Part shown: positions 9,301 through 12,514 of the stretch, piece after piece
How positions within the stretch are numbered: position 1 is the stretch's first letter
Layout of the letters: every line of letters begins with the position of its first letter
Assembly (NCBI GenBank): GCA_036939975.1
Contig: JALLPB010000893.1
Span: 1 to 12,514, forward strand
Length of the DNA: 12,514 nucleotides
Source of the DNA: Cyclostephanos tholiformis
Taxonomy: Eukaryota; Bacillariophyta; Thalassiosirophyceae; Thalassiosirales; Thalassiosiraceae
Direction: 5' to 3'
Made by a program: the position numbers and the translations under genes
Notes under the pieces: model-generated
Told to the model about the DNA's origin: nothing
Seen by the model: the letters and a program-made list of their open reading frames with translations, nothing else
The model's database searches: none

Positions 9301-9639
9301 CGGTTGGAACACTCTCGGAAGATTAGTCCCGATGGAGGAGGGTTGCGCACGCCTCGCCAGCAAACAAGGACTTCAAACAACCATGACAGAGAAAGGAATG
9401 GAGGATATTCTACCGATGAGGAAAGTCCGCCACATGAGTCGTTGAAACGCAAGATTGAACTGGATGACGCCCCGGTTTCCAAGAAGCCTATGAATCCATT
9501 CGCTAAGAAGAAGATGGAAAGTCCCGCCAAGGGAATCATGAAGGTCGTTGCTAGTCCAACGAAGTTGACACTTTCAAGGTCTAGCACGTTCAGCACAAAG
9601 TCTCGTCAGAAACAAAGGAGTGGAAAACAAATTGTGTAG
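5127..9639 (+). CDS. Ctf4/AND-1/WDHD1/Mcl1-like replisome adaptor, five exons
   Basis: Proposed join: 5127-7577, 7656-7986, 8103-8639, 8765-8903, 8989-9639. After removing a 104-bp assembly duplication in exon 1 this gives about 1,334 residues. WD-type blades are visible near residues 92-122, 221-258, 296-335 (GMDGRSVLWDV), 436-476 (TGGKDGRVFLWNV) and 505-537. A long Asp-rich linker (about 570-700) leads to the Ctf4 middle propeller from about 715 (LPRRILCWNHVGVV; FTDN-LGFIVGTLGEEGG; GWGAVITS-RRFLRLFTVSG; LTWVGFNEKCALSIMDSEG; YWPVEIHG). A helical region (about 1072-1185) and a basic tail with NPFAKKK follow. Family role: a trimer binding CMG helicase (via GINS) and DNA polymerase alpha, coupling unwinding to priming in the nucleus and supporting cohesion. 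No HMG box is seen, unlike vertebrate WDHD1. Every proposed junction joins residues conserved in the family. The identity is strong; the N-terminus and poly-G region are less certain. Confidence 0.88.
6265..6420. other. Assembly artefact: poly-G runs, an N and a duplicated 34-bp segment
   Basis: A run of 18 G (6265-6282) is followed by 34 bp starting TGATGTAC (6283-6316), an N (6317), 69 G (6318-6386), and the same 34 bp again (6387-6420) with two substitutions. The offset is 104 bp, which shifts the frame by two. The upstream frame and the downstream frame each encode the same peptide here (GVMY-P/L-PGRTGVQ), so collapsing one copy gives an uninterrupted frame. The simplest reading is two contig ends that both contain this locus, joined by one N. 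Confidence 0.9.
7578..7655 (+). other. Intron 1 of the Ctf4-like gene
   Basis: 78 nt, GTGAGC...TTTCATCCAG, inserted after the first base of a codon. Splicing joins FTDN to LGFIVGTLGEEGG, a continuous strand pair in the Ctf4 middle propeller. The ATG at 7619 lies within this intron and is not a start. Confidence 0.85.
7987..8102 (+). other. Intron 2 of the Ctf4-like gene
   Basis: 116 nt, GTTAGT...CCAAAAAG, with a branch-like CTAAT at 8071-8075. The acceptor tract is purine-rich and weak, but the resulting junction (GAVITS-RRFLRLF) matches the family pattern of hydrophobic strand followed by RLF. Confidence 0.78.
8640..8764 (+). other. Intron 3 of the Ctf4-like gene
   Basis: 125 nt, GTATGA...CTCGTTCAG with a pyrimidine-rich acceptor. 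It splits a Ser codon (AG|T) and joins the end of the propeller to the C-terminal helical domain. Confidence 0.83.
8904..8988 (+). other. Intron 4 of the Ctf4-like gene
   Basis: 85 nt, GTGAGC...ACAAACAG, between codons, with a branch-like CTAAC at 8949-8953. It joins NSRRV to DKVALKLFSL within the helical domain. Confidence 0.83.
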
Positions 9640-9706
9640 AAAGGGTTTTTTTACCCCTGCCGTTTATTTCTATCGTTCCGATGAACATATTTTAAGCATG
9701 CAAGTG

Positions 9707-9712
9707 AATAAA
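9707..9712 (+). terminator. Candidate polyadenylation signal of the Ctf4-like gene
   Basis: AATAAA lies 68 bp after the TAG stop. This is a canonical hexamer at a plausible distance, but a short motif in an AT-rich stretch, so chance occurrence is possible. Confidence 0.4.
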
Positions 9713-9871
9713 ACATAACCAAAAATTAGCAATGAAAGGGGGGGTCATCAAACTGCATAATTTTACGCATTATTTGCTAATTTCCTGATAAGGCACCATT
9801 CATTCAAACATTCAGATTAGAGTACTCATATTTATTCTACATCGAAGAAATGTAATGTTCATTTTTCACCA

Positions 9872-10214
9872 TCACCGGTCTTCTACGCTTTCATCTTTAT
9901 TAACCATGGCTGTCATCATCACTGTTGCTATCGCTGTCACTAAGGTCGTCATCGTCACCGTTGCCGTCATCTTCATCAGTAAGGAATGACTGCATATTCC
10001 GAACAATTATGGCAACCATCATAAGAGAATTTCAGCGCCTATCATTACATTAGTGTCCGTCATCTCCTACGCTTTCATCGCTATCGCCATCATTTTCACT
10101 GTCACTATCGCTGTCTTCGTCGTCATAGTCACTACCAACAACAACGTTGTCGGCATCGCCATCAGTTAGAAATGACTAAATGACAGAACATCAACCATCG
10201 TGAGAGAATCAGCA
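9872..10214. repeat. Degenerate tandem duplication of about 185 bp
   Basis: Copy B (about 9872-10037) and copy A (about 10056-10214) share, in order: CTACGCTTTCATC (9883 and 10067), TATCGCTGTC, CATCAGT (9974 and 10160), AATGACT, and CAACCATC (10013 and 10192). Offsets drift from 184 to 179, showing small indels. On the minus strand both copies encode an acidic Asp/Ser-rich peptide ending in a stop. Confidence 0.75.
9900..10031 (-). pseudogene. Duplicated 3' end of the unknown minus-strand gene (copy B)
   Basis: The minus-strand frame starts just after a TGA at about 10031 and reads NSLMMVAIIVRNMQSFLTD, then a Asp/Ser-rich tail ending SDDDSHG and a TAA at 9900-9902. It matches the end of the adjacent gene relic (DSLTMV...; LTDGDAD...). 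It is a second copy of that gene's 3' end, with no gene body of its own. In this copy the helix-like part and the acidic tail are in one frame, which suggests the original protein had such a tail. Confidence 0.5.
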
Positions 10215-10573
10215 CGATATTGCATCTTCATGTCAACGGTGAGAGTGTCATAGTTCCTGTCGAATTGCTCGGTGATTTTTGATTTACAGAGGGCTAGCTC
10301 CTGCAACATAGGGGCGTAAGCATCCTCCAAATTTTTCATAAACAGAAAGCTTTGAATCGATGGAATCATAATATGCCTTCCAACCCTTGTGGAGGAGATC
10401 AAAGGAATAAGCTGTAGCATTTCATGGATGCTGGCCTGCTATTTCAATGGTCGTATGAGATCCAAGGGCTTGGGATGCTGCATTTGACGAAAAGGCAATA
10501 CGCACTCAGGGACTTCTCGTCCTGTGGAAACAGACTCTAGGATTTCATTTTTTAAGAACACCACACTCACTTC
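10050..10573 (-). pseudogene. Broken minus-strand gene of unknown family with acidic C-terminus
   Basis: A minus-strand frame is open from 10573 to 10166 except for one TAG at 10439-10441. Downstream of that stop lies an 84-codon ORF (ATG at 10420) with evenly mixed, protein-like composition (RVGRHIMIPSIQSFLFMKNL; APMLQELALCKSKITEQF). Upstream of it is REVPECVLPFRQMQHPKPLD. The ORF ends at 10166 with SFSHF and a TAA. One frame away the sequence continues as LTDGDADN and an Asp/Ser-rich tail to a TAA at 10050-10052. I read this as a gene fragment with one nonsense change and one frameshift. A short intron bridging the tail cannot be excluded. I do not recognise the family; a transposon-derived protein is possible. 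Confidence 0.45.
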
Positions 10574-10756
10574 TTATTGTGGACACGACCCTCCTGCGTC
10601 GCGCATACCGGCTTGACCAATCCATCGTAAGGAGTCACGTAGGAATACAGTACGAATGTCACCTGACACCTGTCACCTGGTTTTTTGTTTTTTTCATAAA
10701 ACAAACCGAGCTGCAAAAAACCAACCCTGATTCACATAATATATTACCTCATTACG
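10574..10756. promoter_or_regulatory. Upstream region of the SDR gene
   Basis: No coding evidence. The 25 bp before the start include CATAATATATTACC (about 10735-10748), a TATA-like string that may be too close to the ATG to be a TATA box unless the leader is very short. The stretch also carries T-rich and A-rich runs (10680-10720). Promoter placement is inferred only from position. Confidence 0.3.
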
Positions 10757-11719
10757 ATGCCGTCCACATCTACTACTATCCTCTTTACCCTAGCCCCCCT
10801 GTTTTGCGGCCTTTTCTCTCCGACCTCCTCGCTATCGGTAACGGTATTCGGCGGCGGCGGCTTCACGGGATCCCGCGTATGCAAGACCCTGGTCGAGGGC
10901 GGGGCGAAGGTAACTAGCATATCGAGGAGGGGCGTGCCACCGAAGTGGTGCGCCGGCGAGGACTGGACCAAAAGCGTCGACTGGAGGGCCGCCGATCTAC
11001 TATCAGACGACGCGTCGATATTGGACCTCGCCGTTGGCAATCCCGACGCGGTGGTGTCGTGCGTCGGGATCATCGGGTCCGATCCCGACCTGCTACGAGC
11101 GGGCAACGGCGACGCGAACGTCGCCGCGTTCGAGAGCGCCAGACGGGGCGGTCGCCTCCGTCGTATTACCTACGTCTCCGTCGGGTCGGAGGTCGATGCT
11201 TGCAGGGACGGTTGGTTGCCCGAATTCTTCGGGGGGTACTTCGACGGGAAAAAGATGGCGGAAAGGGCAGCGATCAACGCGATGGACGGCGACGCAACGA
11301 AAGTGTGCCTCATCAAGCCAACCTTCATATACGGCGGGTCAGACTTCGGATTATTACCACCCCGCGTGAATAACGAATATGGATCGGGAGTCGAGGAGCT
11401 TCTGTCCCTGCCTCCCTTCAAATTCCTAGCCGACTTGTCGCCAGGGCTGATCAAGGTGGCGTTGCGACCGCCGGTATGCGTAGATTCCGTGGCGTCCGCA
11501 TGCGCCAGATCGGCCATGGACGAGTCCGGCAAGATCCCACACGTGCTGGACGGAACGATCCAAATCAACGAGTATTCCGAACAGCCGAAGGCGACGGGAC
11601 TAACGGATGCGCTGGAGTGGGGCAAGGAGCGGGCCATCAGGTTTTACGATTGGGCGAAGGTGGAGGTACCGAGAGCGATCGACGCGGTTCAGTCCAAAAT
11701 CGAAGAGTCCAAGAATTGA
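10757..11719 (+). CDS. Atypical short-chain dehydrogenase/reductase, NAD(P)-binding Rossmann protein
   Basis: 320 residues, no intron needed. The Rossmann fold starts at about residue 28 with VTVFGGGGFTGSRV (Gly-rich dinucleotide loop, 32-38), followed by the second strand KVTSISRRG (Arg57-Arg58, often an NADP preference cue). Then come PDAVVSCVG (97-104), ITYVSVGSEV (137-146), the YxxxK pair Tyr161/Lys165 in GGYFDGKKMAE, and the family block IKPTFIYGG (186-194). This matches extended/atypical SDRs related to the NDUFA9 and Coq11 group and to plant plastid NAD(P)-binding proteins (from memory). The substrate is unknown. Residues about 8-26 are hydrophobic and may be a signal or transit segment; I see no clear diatom-type Phe cleavage motif for plastids. 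The start is the first ATG of the frame with a complete fold after it. It converges with the gene at the right edge. Confidence 0.85.
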   Translation: MPSTSTTILFTLAPLFCGLFSPTSSLSVTVFGGGGFTGSRVCKTLVEGGAKVTSISRRGVPPKWCAGEDWTKSVDWRAADLLSDDASILDLAVGNPDAVVSCVGIIGSDPDLLRAGNGDANVAAFESARRGGRLRRITYVSVGSEVDACRDGWLPEFFGGYFDGKKMAERAAINAMDGDATKVCLIKPTFIYGGSDFGLLPPRVNNEYGSGVEELLSLPPFKFLADLSPGLIKVALRPPVCVDSVASACARSAMDESGKIPHVLDGTIQINEYSEQPKATGLTDALEWGKERAIRFYDWAKVEVPRAIDAVQSKIEESKN

Positions 11720-12098
11720 AATCCCTTGGGCAGAATGTACGGCCAATTATGAGTGATCGTTGGACGTTTCACCTTGGCGCGTCAACATCGAGATGACAAG
11801 GCGGCATAAGTATGTCCAGGATGCCAAGGTTGATAATAGTAAATCAATGCACGAAATGCACGGCGTCGAACCATAGTGAGAAGTAGGAGCAATTGTCACC
11901 AGTTAACACGTCGCCATGTCCAAACCTCGGACAATTAATGGTTGATACGATACTCGGAGTGTTCACGTAGGTGGTTCAATGCGCTGGCAGTAAGTTGGAC
12001 GTACTTTGACATTCAAATTGAAACATGCGCTTAATCAACTACATACAATATTACAATTCATATGTGCTCCTCAAAACAGCTGATAGCATAAACTCCAT
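11720..12098. other. Convergent intergenic region
   Basis: 379 bp between the stop codons of two convergent genes, so it should hold both 3' ends. I see no gene, no strong hairpin and no clear AATAAA for either transcript. Confidence 0.5.
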
Positions 12099-12514
12099 CT
12101 AAAGCCGCGGCCAATCGTAATAGTTGCCTATCGTGTAGGCATCCACACTTGCATATAGGGGGAATTCCAAAGGTGCCGAGTTCACGACGCGAACCACGCT
12201 CCCGGCTCCTGGCGTTTCGATAATTGCAAAGAACGGACGATCCAGGCCATCCTCTGTGTAAAGCTCAACCACCTGCTTGTTGTTGTTTGGGCCCTGCAAT
12301 AGTTCGATTCTGGCATTCAAAGGACGACCGTCGGTCTTGAGGATGACGGCCACCGAGTCGACGGTGGGATTGAAGGGGTAAGTACGTATCGAACCCCCTT
12401 GTATGGTCTCCGACCTCGTGGCGACGGAGGCGATGCTTACCGCTAGACCATCGGCCATATCCGGCCTCACGACTGCGTCGAGGGGGAACTCGAGCTGACC
12501 GATGTTGCGAATGG
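12099..12514 (-). CDS. Conserved-looking protein of unknown function, C-terminal part (gene runs off the right edge)
   Basis: The minus-strand frame is open from the window edge (12514) to a TAG at 12099-12101, giving 137 codons plus a partial one. The edge codons read IRNIGQLEFPLDAVV in the same frame, so the true start or an upstream exon lies outside; the GTG at 12470 should not be taken as a start. The segment is rich in beta-strand-like stretches (DSVAVILKT; RIELLQGPNNNKQVVELYTEDG; PFFAIIETPGAGSVVRVVN), with repeated valine and isoleucine strands and glycine turns, suggesting a compact beta-sandwich or jelly-roll-like domain. No catalytic motif or membrane segment is visible. I have a weak recollection of similar proteins in photosynthetic stramenopiles and haptophytes, but cannot give a function. 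It ends YYDWPRL. Confidence 0.8.
   Translation of the reverse strand, partial: IRNIGQLEFPLDAVVRPDMADGLAVSIASVATRSETIQGGSIRTYPFNPTVDSVAVILKTDGRPLNARIELLQGPNNNKQVVELYTEDGLDRPFFAIIETPGAGSVVRVVNSAPLEFPLYASVDAYTIGNYYDWPRL

Noticed and set aside
10945..11373. Arg-rich plus-strand ORFs overlapping the SDR gene
   Set aside because: They are alternative frames of a GC-rich gene. Only the 10757 frame has a complete Rossmann fold.

Overview
The window is nuclear DNA from a eukaryote, most likely a diatom or another stramenopile alga. Reasons: a spliced replication-factor gene with short GT-AG introns of 78-125 nt; dense, GC-rich genes; and an AT-richer block of decayed retroelements whose Gag, protease and RNase H relics resemble (from memory) families common in diatom genomes. 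No species can be named from the sequence alone.

Bases 1 to about 4,500 are a graveyard of minus-strand retroelements. Read 5'->3' on the minus strand, a Ty3/Gypsy-like element starts near 4,450 (possible LTR/leader), has a broken gag (3979 down to about 1840) with a CCHC-type zinc knuckle, and then an aspartic protease (1685-1152). The protease ends exactly where a second relic begins: the RNase H plus zinc-binding tail of a LINE-like element, which runs off the left edge. The gag is split by a 553-bp AT-rich insertion (2326-2878) carrying four related hairpins that share the 7-nt loop GGGTAAG. The relics also carry in-frame stops, frameshifts and a 103-bp tandem duplication.

Bases 5127-9639 hold the main gene, a five-exon homologue of Ctf4/AND-1/WDHD1/Mcl1, the trimeric hub that ties the CMG helicase to DNA polymerase alpha. 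Its first exon is damaged by an assembly artefact: a 34-bp sequence appears on both sides of an N and a 69-G run. Removing 104 bp restores one frame and predicts about 1,334 residues.

Bases 9640-10750 hold a poly(A)-signal candidate, a tandemly duplicated segment of about 185 bp coding for acidic peptide on the minus strand, and a broken minus-strand ORF of unknown family. Bases 10757-11719 encode an intact intron-less atypical short-chain dehydrogenase/reductase. It converges on a minus-strand gene at the right edge (12099 to beyond 12514) of unknown function, only the C-terminal part of which is present.

The intact genes do not look functionally linked. The window is best read as unrelated housekeeping-type genes beside a nest of layered transposon insertions. 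No CRISPR array, rRNA, or convincing tRNA was seen.
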